A DNA stretch of 64,000 nt. It comes from T3SED10-260 sp035363255 (GTDB taxonomy: Bacteria > Caldisericota > Caldisericia > UBA6126). This document shows positions 25,364 to 34,044 of this stretch, in pieces (position 1 is the stretch's first letter; each line of letters opens with the position of its first letter). The stretch lies in NCBI GenBank assembly GCA_035363255.1, contig DAOSES010000009.1:25533-89532 (forward strand), written 5' to 3'. The position numbers and the translations under genes were made by a program. Under the pieces are notes generated by a model. The model ran no database searches. It was not told where the DNA came from and saw only the letters and a list, made by a program, of their open reading frames with translations.

Positions 25364-25912
25364 TTAAGGGTGGTGGGTTTCTTTGCCAAGTAGGCTCTGA
25401 CCAAAGCTGAATGCCTCTTTGTTTTTGCCTATTTTTTCTGAGGAAAAAAAATCACCTAAAGCAGAAAAAAAGCTTTCACCTTTTACAACCTGGGTTTTAG
25501 CCACGATATAGCCCATCAGAATCATGTTGGTGACTAGTTTGGTATGGAATTGAATGTCTGCATAGGAGGTAAATGGGAGACCAAGAGTAGTGACTTCAGT
25601 AAGCTCGGTATATTCTGGAACCATAAAGGTATCAATAATTCTGAGGCTGGAGGGTTTGACTCGGTGTCCATATTTTTTGTAGGAAGCCTGGGTCATGATG
25701 GCTGTAATATCGGGATGTAAAACCTCAGGAAAATAGATACTGCGATCAGCAATGACCACTTCACTTTTAGTTGCTCCACCACGAGCTTCGGCGCCATACA
25801 CCTGACTCTGAAGAGCGTTCATACCGTCCAAAAGGGCAGCTTTTGCTAATATACGAGCAGCAGTAATTAATCCCTGACCACCCGATCCTGTTAAGCGTAT
25901 CTCTGTTCTCAT
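25364..25912 (-). CDS. korC: 2-oxoacid:ferredoxin oxidoreductase, gamma subunit
   Basis: Gamma-domain subunit of a thiamine-pyrophosphate ferredoxin oxidoreductase; 182 residues from the ATG that overlaps the korB stop. The N-terminus TEIRLTGSGGQGLITAARILA is the family GxGGQG motif, and QSQVYGAEARGGATKSEVVI is the conserved second block. An ATG three codons upstream (25921) is also possible, but its ribosome binding site would be too close. Fourth gene of korDABC, before corA. Confidence 0.9.
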   Translation of the reverse strand: MRTEIRLTGSGGQGLITAARILAKAALLDGMNALQSQVYGAEARGGATKSEVVIADRSIYFPEVLHPDITAIMTQASYKKYGHRVKPSSLRIIDTFMVPEYTELTEVTTLGLPFTSYADIQFHTKLVTNMILMGYIVAKTQVVKGESFFSALGDFFSSEKIGKNKEAFSFGQSLLGKETHHP

Positions 25913-26718
25913 GGCTTGCATATCTCCTTGAGCTTTAGCTCCTTTTTTTGGATGTAGGACATGCGGTCTTCTTCTACAAATTCGCCAATCAAGATTTTCC
26001 CGCTTAGCTCCTCTGGACTCATTTTTTCAGCCTTTTCTTTAAGGATCATATTTTCTTTTTGCCAAAGCATCATTTGAGCGGGAGTTTTAAACTGGTTGAG
26101 TCTTCCGAAATAGATGGGGCATTGTGTAAAAACCTCGATAGCGGAAAAACCTTGCCTGCTGAGAGCTTTTTTCATGTATTTTACGGTAGCTTGGAAGTAA
26201 TAGGTGCCTGATCTGGCAACGTAGCTTGCTCCAGCGCCTGCAAGCAACTTGACGGTGTCAAATTGTTCCTCAATGGTGCCCTGGGTGGCAGTAGTGCCTT
26301 TTTTGCCAGAGGGAGTCAAAGGGGAAACTTGTCCTCCAGTCATACCATAGATGGAGTTGTTGAAAATGATGAGTGTGAGATCCATGTTTCTTCGAGCGGC
26401 GTGAATGAGGTGGTTGCCTCCAATGGCAAGAGCATCTCCATCCCCGGACATAATCACTACTTTTTTGTCGGGCCTCATGAGCTTGATGGCAGTAGCAATT
26501 GGAATGGCTCTTCCGTGGAGAGTATGAATATTGTCGAATATGGTATAGGTGGAAGAACGTGATGAACAGCCTATCCCTGAAACAAACACCAGGTCTTCAG
26601 TGTTTATGTTTAGATCTTCCAGTGCGGTGAGCATGGCGTGAAGAACAATGCCATTGCCACATCCAGGGCACCAGATACTGGGAATTCGATCATTGTTTAG
26701 ATATTTTTCACCGCGCAT
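25909..26718 (-). CDS. korB: 2-oxoacid:ferredoxin oxidoreductase, beta (TPP) subunit
   Basis: 269-residue subunit that binds thiamine pyrophosphate and begins the oxidative decarboxylation of a 2-oxoacid to acyl-CoA. WCPGCGNGIVLHAM near the start and GIGCSSR supply cluster- or cofactor-proximal cysteines. The TPP motif is GDGDALAIGGNHLIHAARRN followed by IIFNNSIYGMTGGQ. The closest family pattern is 2-oxoglutarate:ferredoxin oxidoreductase (KorAB), but 2-oxoisovalerate-type enzymes cannot be excluded. Overlaps korA by 11 bases. Confidence 0.93.
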   Translation of the reverse strand: MRGEKYLNNDRIPSIWCPGCGNGIVLHAMLTALEDLNINTEDLVFVSGIGCSSRSSTYTIFDNIHTLHGRAIPIATAIKLMRPDKKVVIMSGDGDALAIGGNHLIHAARRNMDLTLIIFNNSIYGMTGGQVSPLTPSGKKGTTATQGTIEEQFDTVKLLAGAGASYVARSGTYYFQATVKYMKKALSRQGFSAIEVFTQCPIYFGRLNQFKTPAQMMLWQKENMILKEKAEKMSPEELSGKILIGEFVEEDRMSYIQKKELKLKEICKP

Positions 26719-27841
26719 GCTTGCTTATCCTCTCTATTTCGTTACTTAGTTCGTCTGGATTGATGAGGTTTCCTCCTGTTTTTGACAAGAGAGAAACAGG
26801 GATACGATGCCCAACTGTACGTTGAACTTCAAGATAGATCTGACCCAGATTTAGCTCAGGGACAATGATATGGTGTGCATGTTTGACTTTTTCCCATAAG
26901 CTTTCATCGTGGAAAGGAAAAAGCGTTTTGAGTCGAATCATTCCAACGTTGGGGTGATTTTCTCTTGCCATCAGGGCTTGTACTGTACGAGCGGAAATTC
27001 CATAACAGACTATCATGGTGGGGGCATCGCCATTCCAGACTTCAAGTTCGAATAGGTCTTTGGCGTGTTTGTCCACTTTCCGGCTTAATCGTTCAATAAG
27101 ATCTCTTGAAACCTGGTAGTCAGCAGTCTGAAATCCATCGCTCAAATGACTAAGGGCGGTGATGCTGGTGCCATAACCGTCACCAAGATTTGCCATCACA
27201 GGAACATCATCAATGAGCTGGCCATAAGGTTGGTAGTTTTCTTTGCTGGAAGGGTAAGTTCGGTTGATGAGGGTGGGGGTGGCTTCAGTATCGAATTCAA
27301 TTTTCTCGCGCATATGGGTGATGGTTTCGTCGGTGAGAAGAATAACTGGATTGCGAAATCTTTCAGCGAGATTGAAGGCTTGGATGGTCATATCATACAT
27401 TTCTTGAACTGAGGCGGGAGACAATACAATGGAAGGATGGTCGCCGTGGGTGCCCCATTTTGCTTGCATAACGTCGCCCTGGGAAACTTTGGTGGGAAGA
27501 CCTGTGGAGGGACCCCCCCGCATTACATTGCAAATGACGATGGGTGCTTCCACCATACAAGCATATCCGATACCTTCCTGCATCAGTGAAAAGCCTGGAC
27601 CAGAGGTGGCTGTCATTGCTTTGGCGCCAGCCATAGAAGCACCAACAATCGCTACTATGCTTGCAATTTCATCTTCCATTTGGATAAATGTTTTCCCTTT
27701 TTTGGGAAGCAAATTTGATAAATGCTCTGCAACTTCGGTGGAGGGAGTGATGGGATAGCCGGCAAAAAAATCAAGACCAGCCTTCATGGCTCCATGAGCA
27801 CATGCTTCTGCACCCTGCCAAATGTCTTTAAAGATTTTCAT
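26708..27841 (-). CDS. korA: 2-oxoacid:ferredoxin oxidoreductase, alpha subunit
   Basis: 377-residue alpha subunit with the pyrimidine-binding fold. GAMKAGLDFFAGYPITPSTE and FIQMEDEIASI carry the conserved TPP-activating glutamate; KAMTATSGPGFSLMQEGIG and VMRGGPSTGLPTKVSQGD are diagnostic for the KorA/VorB family. It converts a 2-oxoacid plus CoA to acyl-CoA, CO2 and reduced ferredoxin, which could feed the Rnf complex encoded at 42-47 kb. Overlaps korD by 14 bases. Confidence 0.95.
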   Translation of the reverse strand: MKIFKDIWQGAEACAHGAMKAGLDFFAGYPITPSTEVAEHLSNLLPKKGKTFIQMEDEIASIVAIVGASMAGAKAMTATSGPGFSLMQEGIGYACMVEAPIVICNVMRGGPSTGLPTKVSQGDVMQAKWGTHGDHPSIVLSPASVQEMYDMTIQAFNLAERFRNPVILLTDETITHMREKIEFDTEATPTLINRTYPSSKENYQPYGQLIDDVPVMANLGDGYGTSITALSHLSDGFQTADYQVSRDLIERLSRKVDKHAKDLFELEVWNGDAPTMIVCYGISARTVQALMARENHPNVGMIRLKTLFPFHDESLWEKVKHAHHIIVPELNLGQIYLEVQRTVGHRIPVSLLSKTGGNLINPDELSNEIERISKHAR

Positions 27842-28034
27842 TTTGGATTTCTACCTCAATAGCAAAATCAGGACAAGCCTGTTCGCAAATTTTACAAGCG
27901 ATGCAAGCATCAAGATCGCTAATGTATAAACGCTCATTTTCATCCTGAGCAAGGACTTTTTTGGGGCATAAAGTTACGCAGATGCCACAAGATTTGCATC
28001 GATGCTTATGAATGGTGATCTTTTTTGATTTCAA
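27828..28034 (-). CDS. korD: 2[4Fe-4S] ferredoxin subunit (delta)
   Basis: 68-residue ferredoxin with two full cluster motifs, CKSCGICVTLCPKK and CIACKICEQACPD. As the first gene before korABC it is the electron-carrying delta subunit. Start is TTG at 28032-28034; AAAGGAG lies eight bases upstream and no better start exists. A good promoter is found 30-60 bases further upstream. Confidence 0.93.
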   Translation of the reverse strand: MKSKKITIHKHRCKSCGICVTLCPKKVLAQDENERLYISDLDACIACKICEQACPDFAIEVEIQNENL

Positions 28035-28066
28035 AATCTATACTCCTTTTTTTCATAGCATTTTTA

Positions 28067-28095
28067 AATTTACATCATATGGTACTTTTTGTCAA
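28067..28095 (-). promoter_or_regulatory. Promoter of korDABC-corA
   Basis: On the minus strand a consensus TTGACA (28090-28095) is followed after exactly 17 bases by TAAATT (28067-28072), a 4/6 match to the -10 box. Transcription would begin near 28060, giving a leader of about 25 bases before korD. It lies just past the stop of sbcC, separating the kor unit from the long upstream block. No hairpin terminator for sbcC was found here. Confidence 0.65.
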
Positions 28096-28124
28096 ATTGG
28101 CTTGAATAAAAGAAAAAAAACATA

Positions 28125-31106
28125 TTACTCAATGACAACCCTCGAAAAACCGTTCTTTTTTGAAACACGTATAAGGGTTTGGAAATAGTCTTTTAACTCG
28201 TCCAAATGGGTTACTACGATGACTTTTTCAAAATCCTTCGATATTCTGTTGATGCATTCCACAAAACGCAAAATTCCATCTTTGTCCTGGGTACCAAATC
28301 CCTCGTCTATCATAAGCATAGAAAGCCTTGCTCCCGATTTGTTGGATAGGACGTAAGAAATTGCGATTCGGATAGCAAGATCGACCTTGAATTTTTCTCC
28401 ACCGCTAAACAATTCATAAGATCTGAGTTGTCCTTCATTTGAAATGTCGATATCCATGGTTTCTTTAAAGCTACCCTTTTTGGTTTTGGATTGAACCTTG
28501 AAAAAGACTTGCAATCTGCCATCAGAAATAATATCTAGGATTTGATTGGCTTTGTTTTCAATCTCTGGCAGAGCGTTTTCGATAATAAAAGATTGAATAC
28601 CGTTTTTGCTGAATAGATCAGTGGCTCTTTGGAGTAGGGCCTCTTGGTGGTAAAGAATTCGGTATTCCTGATTTTTTTCTTCATATTCGGTTTCAAGAAG
28701 CTTGTAGTGTGACATTTTTTCCAAGGTAGCGGCTTGGACTTTGACCAGGTTTTCACGGATATTGCTTGCTTCATTAAGCGATGCTTCGTGTAGAGAGATG
28801 ATTTTATTGATGCCTTCAAGATCTGCGGAGTTGTAGGTGATGGAGTTAATTTCTTCGCTTGATTTTGCAATTAATCGCGAAAGTTGCTCCATTTTTTCGT
28901 CAATTTTTTTAATTTCCGAAGTAAGGAGTTGTTTTTCGTTGAGTTTTTGATCGAGTTTCTTTTTTTCTGTTTCTAAATATTGAAAACTTCCTATATTTTG
29001 TTTGATTTCTTTGTGGAGAACAGGGTTGTAAGAGATTTCAAAAAGCTTTTTTTCGAAGTCACGAACATCTTCTTGAAGGTCTCTGGAATAGTCTTTAGTT
29101 TCCAGTTTTCTATTCAGCATCAAAAGTTTTTCGGTGATTGAAGGGAGTTTTTGCTCTGCTTCCATGGCTTTTCCCATTTGAGCGTGTAGCTCTCCCAGGG
29201 TGCGAAGAATGTTTCCTTCCAGGGATAGGTGTTGAAGGTGTCCTGTATATTGCTTGTCTGCAGAAACATAACGAGAGCGAAAATCCTGTTTTTTCTTGAG
29301 CAATTTGTCAAGATTCATTTGGTGTTGAGATTCCATGACTTTTAGTTTGTACAACTCGTCGTTAAGGCTACGGAGTTGGGTTTTGGCTGTACTGCAATTC
29401 GTCTTTTTTTCGATACATTCTTGTTCTTTTTGAATGCTTTCTTCAAGACGATGTTTTACTTTTGATTTATCGCTGAGTGCTACTTGGATTTCCTCAATTT
29501 TTTTTAGATTGTTGCGTATGGTTTCGCTTTTTTGTTCCAGGTTTTTTTTGTAGTTGAGTTTTAGTTCGGTTTCTCTTTGTTCTGAAAGGTGGGTCCCGCA
29601 GACGGGGCACATCTTGACTCCTTCGGTCTTGGAAAGGATGGCAAGCTTTTCTTCCAGATCCAGGATGGTCTTTTTGGTTTCGTCTATTTGGGCTGTATAC
29701 ACTGTGATTTTGGAGCTTTCCTTGATGATGTCGGCATTGATTACTTCAAGTCGGGCTTTGTTTTCTTTGATGAGGTTGTATTGTTCGTCTATATTGGCTT
29801 CTTCTCGAATAATATCTTCAAGATAGTATATCTTTTTGCTAACTTCGTCTTTTTTTTCTTTAACTGTCTCCAAATTGCGTTTTAACTCAGCTTGGTTTTC
29901 CTCGATGATGGTAAGTTGGCGATCGATGTCGGAGAGAGTTTTTTCAAGCTCATTTTTTTTAAATTTGATTCGTTCAAGCTCTTTTTGTTCGCCTTGAAGG
30001 GATTGTATCCTGAGATTGACTGAAGTGAGATTGCTTTTTTCGTGCAGGTAAATGCTCTCCTCTTTTTCGAGTTCTGCTTTTTCCAGACGAAGTCGGTGCT
30101 CTTCTTTGGCTATTTTCTCCCTGAGTTCAGCTATTTTCTTTTCAAGGCGACTCTTGGCTTCAAAGTTTTCATTCATCTTTTTGTCGCGAGTGATGTAGTC
30201 AACCAGGCGATAATAGCCAGTTTCAATTTCGTTTTGTTTGAGAATAACCTTTTGAGCTTCATCAATTTGAGCTAAATAATTGCTTTTGTCCTGATGGAGA
30301 TTGTTTAGGTTGATTTTCTCTCTATCCAGTTGCTCGATCAGGTGTTGTTTGTTTATCAGACTTTTTTCGATGTTGTTTTTTTCGATCCCAATTTGTTGTA
30401 TTTTGTTTTTCAAGTCTTTGATTTCAGTTTCTTTGGTGGCGATAAGTTGGTTGATATCTGACAATTGGTCTTCTATGCTGGCTTTTTGGGTAAGTTTTTC
30501 TTTGGTTTGATCCATATAGGTTTTTAGCAAAGTGAGTTTGATGGAGGTATTTTTTCGCTTATTACTGCACAATTCTCTGAGTTGCTCGTAGATGTTGAGT
30601 TGCAAAATTTCTGCAAGGAGTTCTTTTCGTTCGGAAGGATCTTTTCGAGTAAAGGAATCAGCTTTTCCCTGCATGATCATGACTGAGGATACAAAGAGCT
30701 CATAGTTAACACGAATGAGGGAATGGATTTTATCTTGAGTGGCTTTAAGGGTGGAACATGATATGTTAATCCATTGGTCTTCCTCGTTTAAGAAAAGCTC
30801 CAAGTCTGTACTTTGTTTGGCGAGATCTCTTTTTCGTATCACTCGATATAAACGTTTTTCCATTTGGAAATCGAGCTCAATACGGCAGAAATCTTCGCCT
30901 GCAGTGATTAAACGGTCGGCATTGTCACCACTTTTGCTGGTGCCTCGGGCCACGCCAAAGAGTGCGTAGGTGATAGCGTCAAGGATGGAAGATTTGCCTG
31001 CTCCATTTTCTCCTATAATGACTGCTGAAGATATAGGGGAAAAATCGATTTCGGTGATACCACGGTAGGAAAGAAAACTTTGCAGAAGAATCCTTTGGGG
31101 TATCAT
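28125..31106 (-). CDS. sbcC: Exonuclease subunit SbcC (Rad50-like ATPase)
   Basis: 993-residue SMC-like ATPase of the SbcCD (Mre11-Rad50) nuclease, which cleaves hairpins and processes DNA ends. Walker A GENGAGKSS (about residues 33-41), two very long coiled-coil arms, a zinc hook CPVCG near residue 500, signature SGGEKFKVDLAIRIA and Walker B MLMIDEGFGTQD near the C-terminus. Overlaps sbcD by 4 bases. It ends the long minus-strand block. Confidence 0.95.
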   Translation of the reverse strand: MIPQRILLQSFLSYRGITEIDFSPISSAVIIGENGAGKSSILDAITYALFGVARGTSKSGDNADRLITAGEDFCRIELDFQMEKRLYRVIRKRDLAKQSTDLELFLNEEDQWINISCSTLKATQDKIHSLIRVNYELFVSSVMIMQGKADSFTRKDPSERKELLAEILQLNIYEQLRELCSNKRKNTSIKLTLLKTYMDQTKEKLTQKASIEDQLSDINQLIATKETEIKDLKNKIQQIGIEKNNIEKSLINKQHLIEQLDREKINLNNLHQDKSNYLAQIDEAQKVILKQNEIETGYYRLVDYITRDKKMNENFEAKSRLEKKIAELREKIAKEEHRLRLEKAELEKEESIYLHEKSNLTSVNLRIQSLQGEQKELERIKFKKNELEKTLSDIDRQLTIIEENQAELKRNLETVKEKKDEVSKKIYYLEDIIREEANIDEQYNLIKENKARLEVINADIIKESSKITVYTAQIDETKKTILDLEEKLAILSKTEGVKMCPVCGTHLSEQRETELKLNYKKNLEQKSETIRNNLKKIEEIQVALSDKSKVKHRLEESIQKEQECIEKKTNCSTAKTQLRSLNDELYKLKVMESQHQMNLDKLLKKKQDFRSRYVSADKQYTGHLQHLSLEGNILRTLGELHAQMGKAMEAEQKLPSITEKLLMLNRKLETKDYSRDLQEDVRDFEKKLFEISYNPVLHKEIKQNIGSFQYLETEKKKLDQKLNEKQLLTSEIKKIDEKMEQLSRLIAKSSEEINSITYNSADLEGINKIISLHEASLNEASNIRENLVKVQAATLEKMSHYKLLETEYEEKNQEYRILYHQEALLQRATDLFSKNGIQSFIIENALPEIENKANQILDIISDGRLQVFFKVQSKTKKGSFKETMDIDISNEGQLRSYELFSGGEKFKVDLAIRIAISYVLSNKSGARLSMLMIDEGFGTQDKDGILRFVECINRISKDFEKVIVVTHLDELKDYFQTLIRVSKKNGFSRVVIE

Positions 31107-32344
31107 GCTTCGCCGAGTTCTTCCATGAGTTGCTGGGTTAAGATGCTTAGGTCTTTTTCATATTCAAGCAAAAAGTCATCATTGGAGGCTTTGATGTATT
31201 GTTGAAGGGCTTCGAGGGGATCCAGATCGGAAGAAAGAGAGCTAATGCGGGGAATAGCTCGTTTTTTTCTATCAATGTGAATGGAGGAAATGATATGACA
31301 GCGTTCGGAAAAATCCCGTCTGATTTTTTGTTCATCCACTTCCGCTTCTCCGTGCAGAGTGATATTGATGCGAACAATATCCTCTTGATAATTGGCAGCA
31401 TCAAACAATTCTTTGCATTTAATGTATAGATCATCTTCAGGGTTGATATCCAGGTTGAAGGTAATGAATCTGCGTTGTTGGGGCACTTTTACAAACTTGG
31501 CTGAGGTTTTATTTTTTTGAGCGTCAAATTCTATGCTCATAAAACCATGATCATAGCTTGCTTCTCCAAAATCAAGAGCAGTGAGACTTCCTGGATAGGA
31601 CAAAACTGGAACTGATTTGTCTTCGTCAAAGATCTGTGGCTTATGGATGTGTCCCATAGCGACATAGGAAAAAACGGGATCATTCAATACTGATTTTGAA
31701 AGGTAAACTTCATTTCCGACGATGGTTGGTCTCCAGTTGTCATACATGGCTTCTCGGACGGTAAGGTGGGCTGTAAGGATGGTGGGAACTTTGGCTTTGA
31801 TTTCTTTTTTAAACCCCCCAATAATTCGTGTTATTACGAGTTGTGTGATTTCGTTGCGCTTGTTTTCTTCAATGTTTTTGTTGATCATGAATTCACGAAT
31901 CATATTCCGTTCAAGAAAGGGGATACCAGCTACTTGAAGAGGACCATTTTTAGTTTCAATGGTGAGTACTTTGGCTTCATCAAATAGGTAAACAGATGGG
32001 ATTTTGAGTTCTTTGAAAAGTTGAAGAGAGGATATACGTTCCATTGAAAGAATGGAGTCATGGTTGCCGATTAAGAGCAATACAGGGATCTGCTGGCTTA
32101 TCAGAAGGCTCAGGCGTTTGCAAAATTCGTTTTGAACGAAAATGTTGGGTTCTCGATGGTGATAGATGTCCCCGGCTATAATCAATGCGTCAATGTCTTC
32201 TTTGATGGCTTTTTCGACCAGCCAATCCAGGGAAGCAAAGAAATCAAGGATACGAGTATTGGCTTGAGTGTTTGGATCTAATTTGCCATAGCTCTCAATG
32301 CCAAGGTGTAAGTCAGCTGTATGAAATACTTTGATTTTACTCAT
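31103..32344 (-). CDS. sbcD: Exonuclease subunit SbcD (Mre11-like nuclease)
   Basis: 413-residue metallophosphoesterase partner of SbcC. Metal-binding motifs in order: FHTADLHLG (DxH), IIAGDIYHH (GD), LLIGNHDS (GNHD), TAHLTVRE and AMGHIHKPQ (GH.H). All ligands are intact, unlike the degenerate phosphoesterase modules at 54-58 kb. The ATG overlaps the minE end by 8 bases, an uncommon linkage of a DNA-repair nuclease to the division-site genes. Confidence 0.95.
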   Translation of the reverse strand: MSKIKVFHTADLHLGIESYGKLDPNTQANTRILDFFASLDWLVEKAIKEDIDALIIAGDIYHHREPNIFVQNEFCKRLSLLISQQIPVLLLIGNHDSILSMERISSLQLFKELKIPSVYLFDEAKVLTIETKNGPLQVAGIPFLERNMIREFMINKNIEENKRNEITQLVITRIIGGFKKEIKAKVPTILTAHLTVREAMYDNWRPTIVGNEVYLSKSVLNDPVFSYVAMGHIHKPQIFDEDKSVPVLSYPGSLTALDFGEASYDHGFMSIEFDAQKNKTSAKFVKVPQQRRFITFNLDINPEDDLYIKCKELFDAANYQEDIVRINITLHGEAEVDEQKIRRDFSERCHIISSIHIDRKKRAIPRISSLSSDLDPLEALQQYIKASNDDFLLEYEKDLSILTQQLMEELGEA

Positions 32345-32576
32345 ACTCCTCGGCTTTGACGCTTGGTTTTAGGGGGAGGTCAGCAGAGAGATGATAACCC
32401 TCATTGGAGTTTTCTTCGATGATAAGTTTGATTTTGCGTTTATCCACATCAAGGTATTTTGAAATGATTGATCCCAGCTCTTTTTTTAGAATACGAAAAG
32501 AACCTGGCGATAAAACACTTCTATCCTTTTCAAGGATTTGCTGAAGTCTATTTTTTGCTTTGTTTCCGGTTTTCAT
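32337..32576 (-). CDS. minE: Cell division topological specificity factor MinE
   Basis: 79-residue MinE that stimulates MinD ATPase and drives Min oscillation. AKNRLQQILEKDRSVLSPGSF followed by LKKELGSIISKYLDVDKRKIKLIIEE fits the MinE pattern (A..RL...L..DR, then I.KY..I......V). The ATG at 32576, with AAGGGG eight bases upstream, is preferred over a GTG three codons earlier. It is 12 bases after minD and overlaps sbcD. Confidence 0.9.
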   Translation of the reverse strand: MKTGNKAKNRLQQILEKDRSVLSPGSFRILKKELGSIISKYLDVDKRKIKLIIEENSNEGYHLSADLPLKPSVKAEEYE

Positions 32577-32588
32577 TTTTCCCACCCC

Positions 32589-33410
32589 TTAGCGATTCAT
32601 TGTAAATGACCTTTTGACTTTTTTCCAGAGGGATTCAGTTTTACTTTTGGCGAAATCCTGAGCAGGAAGGTCTTTTTGACCTGCAAGGGACTTTGCAATA
32701 TCGTAAAAGAATTGGTACATTGGGTGTTTGTTGTGATATGATATGGGTTTGCCCTCATTTGATGACAGCAAGATGGATATATCTTCAGGGATAACACCGA
32801 GAAGTTTGATTCCAAGTAATTCTACTATGTCTTTCACTGAAATCATGTCCATTTTTTGGCTTAGATCATGTTGATATCGGTTGACAATGAGTTGTATTTT
32901 TTTAATTTTTTCGAGCTCAAGAATGCCAATTACTCTGTCAGCATCTCGAATGGAAGAAACTTCAGGATTGACAATCACAATAGCCCTATCCGCTGATCGA
33001 ATTGCATTTTTAAAGCCATATTCGATGCCAGCAGGACAATCAATCAGGATATAGTCAAAGGTATTTTTGAGTTGAAGAATAATTTGCCTAAATGCATCTT
33101 TACTGAGATCTTCTTTGAGATGTGATTGAGAGGCTGCAATAATGGAAAGATTGTTTCCAGAGCGATGATCTTTAACCAGAGCTTGCTCGATTGTGCATAT
33201 TCCATGAGCTATATCCACCACATTAAAGCGAATTTTATTTTCGATACCAAGCACAATATCCAGGTTTCGGAGGCCAATATCAGCGTCCAACAAGACTGTT
33301 TTGAATCCAAGATTGGCTAATGCAACCCCGATATTGGCGAGAAGAGTGGTTTTGCCCACTCCTCCTTTACCCGAAGTGAAAACTATGGCTTCACTCATAC
33401 CCAAACTCAT
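32589..33410 (-). CDS. minD: Septum site-determining ATPase MinD
   Basis: 273-residue deviant-Walker ATPase that recruits MinC to the membrane. The P-loop GKGGVGKTT lies at residues 14-22; LLDADIGLRNLDIVLG and IDCPAGIEYGF are the switch regions. The C-terminus ends in SLWKKVKRSFTMNR, the amphipathic membrane-targeting helix. GGAG sits seven bases before the first ATG, 20 bases inside the end of minC. Confidence 0.97.
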   Translation of the reverse strand: MSLGMSEAIVFTSGKGGVGKTTLLANIGVALANLGFKTVLLDADIGLRNLDIVLGIENKIRFNVVDIAHGICTIEQALVKDHRSGNNLSIIAASQSHLKEDLSKDAFRQIILQLKNTFDYILIDCPAGIEYGFKNAIRSADRAIVIVNPEVSSIRDADRVIGILELEKIKKIQLIVNRYQHDLSQKMDMISVKDIVELLGIKLLGVIPEDISILLSSNEGKPISYHNKHPMYQFFYDIAKSLAGQKDLPAQDFAKSKTESLWKKVKRSFTMNR

Positions 33411-34044
33411 TTTGTGGCTCCACCTTTAACTCCTGGTCTTGGATGGAGACGACAACATATTGCTTCAACCAGGAGGGATCTGGGTTGGAAGGAAGCTTGA
33501 ATCCACCAAGAGTCAATTGAAGAGGTGAAAAACCCTTGCAAACCACGATTGCTTTGGTGTTGGACTCGAGTCCGGCATATACTTCACCGCGAAGGGATCC
33601 AAAGATATACACCGATCCTTTGGCATATATTTGAGATCCTGGATGCATATTGCCCAGCAGTATAACGTCTCCTTCTGAGCGAAGCTCTTGGCCAGCTCTG
33701 AGTGCGTTGGAAGCAAGGAGAGGGGGGGTAAATATGGAATCATCAACGCAGGAAAGTTGTTCTGTGCTTGGAGAATCATTTTTCCAGGGCAAAGGCAAAA
33801 CTTCCATTTTTGTCTTGTCACGAATGAGTTTTCGCGCCATTCCCAACTCGTCGGGATCGAGAGGGCTTGCTGCTCCTCTCACAAAAAGAGTGTTTTCGCT
33901 TAGAAATTTTTTGTTGGCTTTTATTTTGCTGATGGCAAGTTTGATTAGCTTTTCGTAATCGTGGGTGGTATCAAGCAGGATTAAAATTCCTTGCTCGATC
34001 CCTTTAAAGGTGACTGCTTGATCGGGTATCGTCGATTTAGGCAT
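33391..34044 (-). CDS. minC: Septum inhibitor MinC
   Basis: 217-residue FtsZ inhibitor. The N-terminal FtsZ-binding domain starts AVTFKGIEQGILILLD, and the C-terminal beta-helix domain reads RAGQELRSEGDVILLGNMHPGSQIYAKGSVYIFGSLRGEVYAG, the MinC hallmark. The frame is open 34 codons further upstream, but GGAGG eight bases before the ATG at 34044 defines the start, which overlaps the mrdA end by 8 bases. Confidence 0.95.
   Translation of the reverse strand: MPKSTIPDQAVTFKGIEQGILILLDTTHDYEKLIKLAISKIKANKKFLSENTLFVRGAASPLDPDELGMARKLIRDKTKMEVLPLPWKNDSPSTEQLSCVDDSIFTPPLLASNALRAGQELRSEGDVILLGNMHPGSQIYAKGSVYIFGSLRGEVYAGLESNTKAIVVCKGFSPLQLTLGGFKLPSNPDPSWLKQYVVVSIQDQELKVEPQNEFGYE

Noticed and set aside
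29554..29885. Open frames on the plus strand opposite sbcC
   Set aside because: Antisense to the coiled-coil region of sbcC; Phe/Ser-rich translations typical of the complement of Lys/Glu-rich codons, with no ribosome binding sites.
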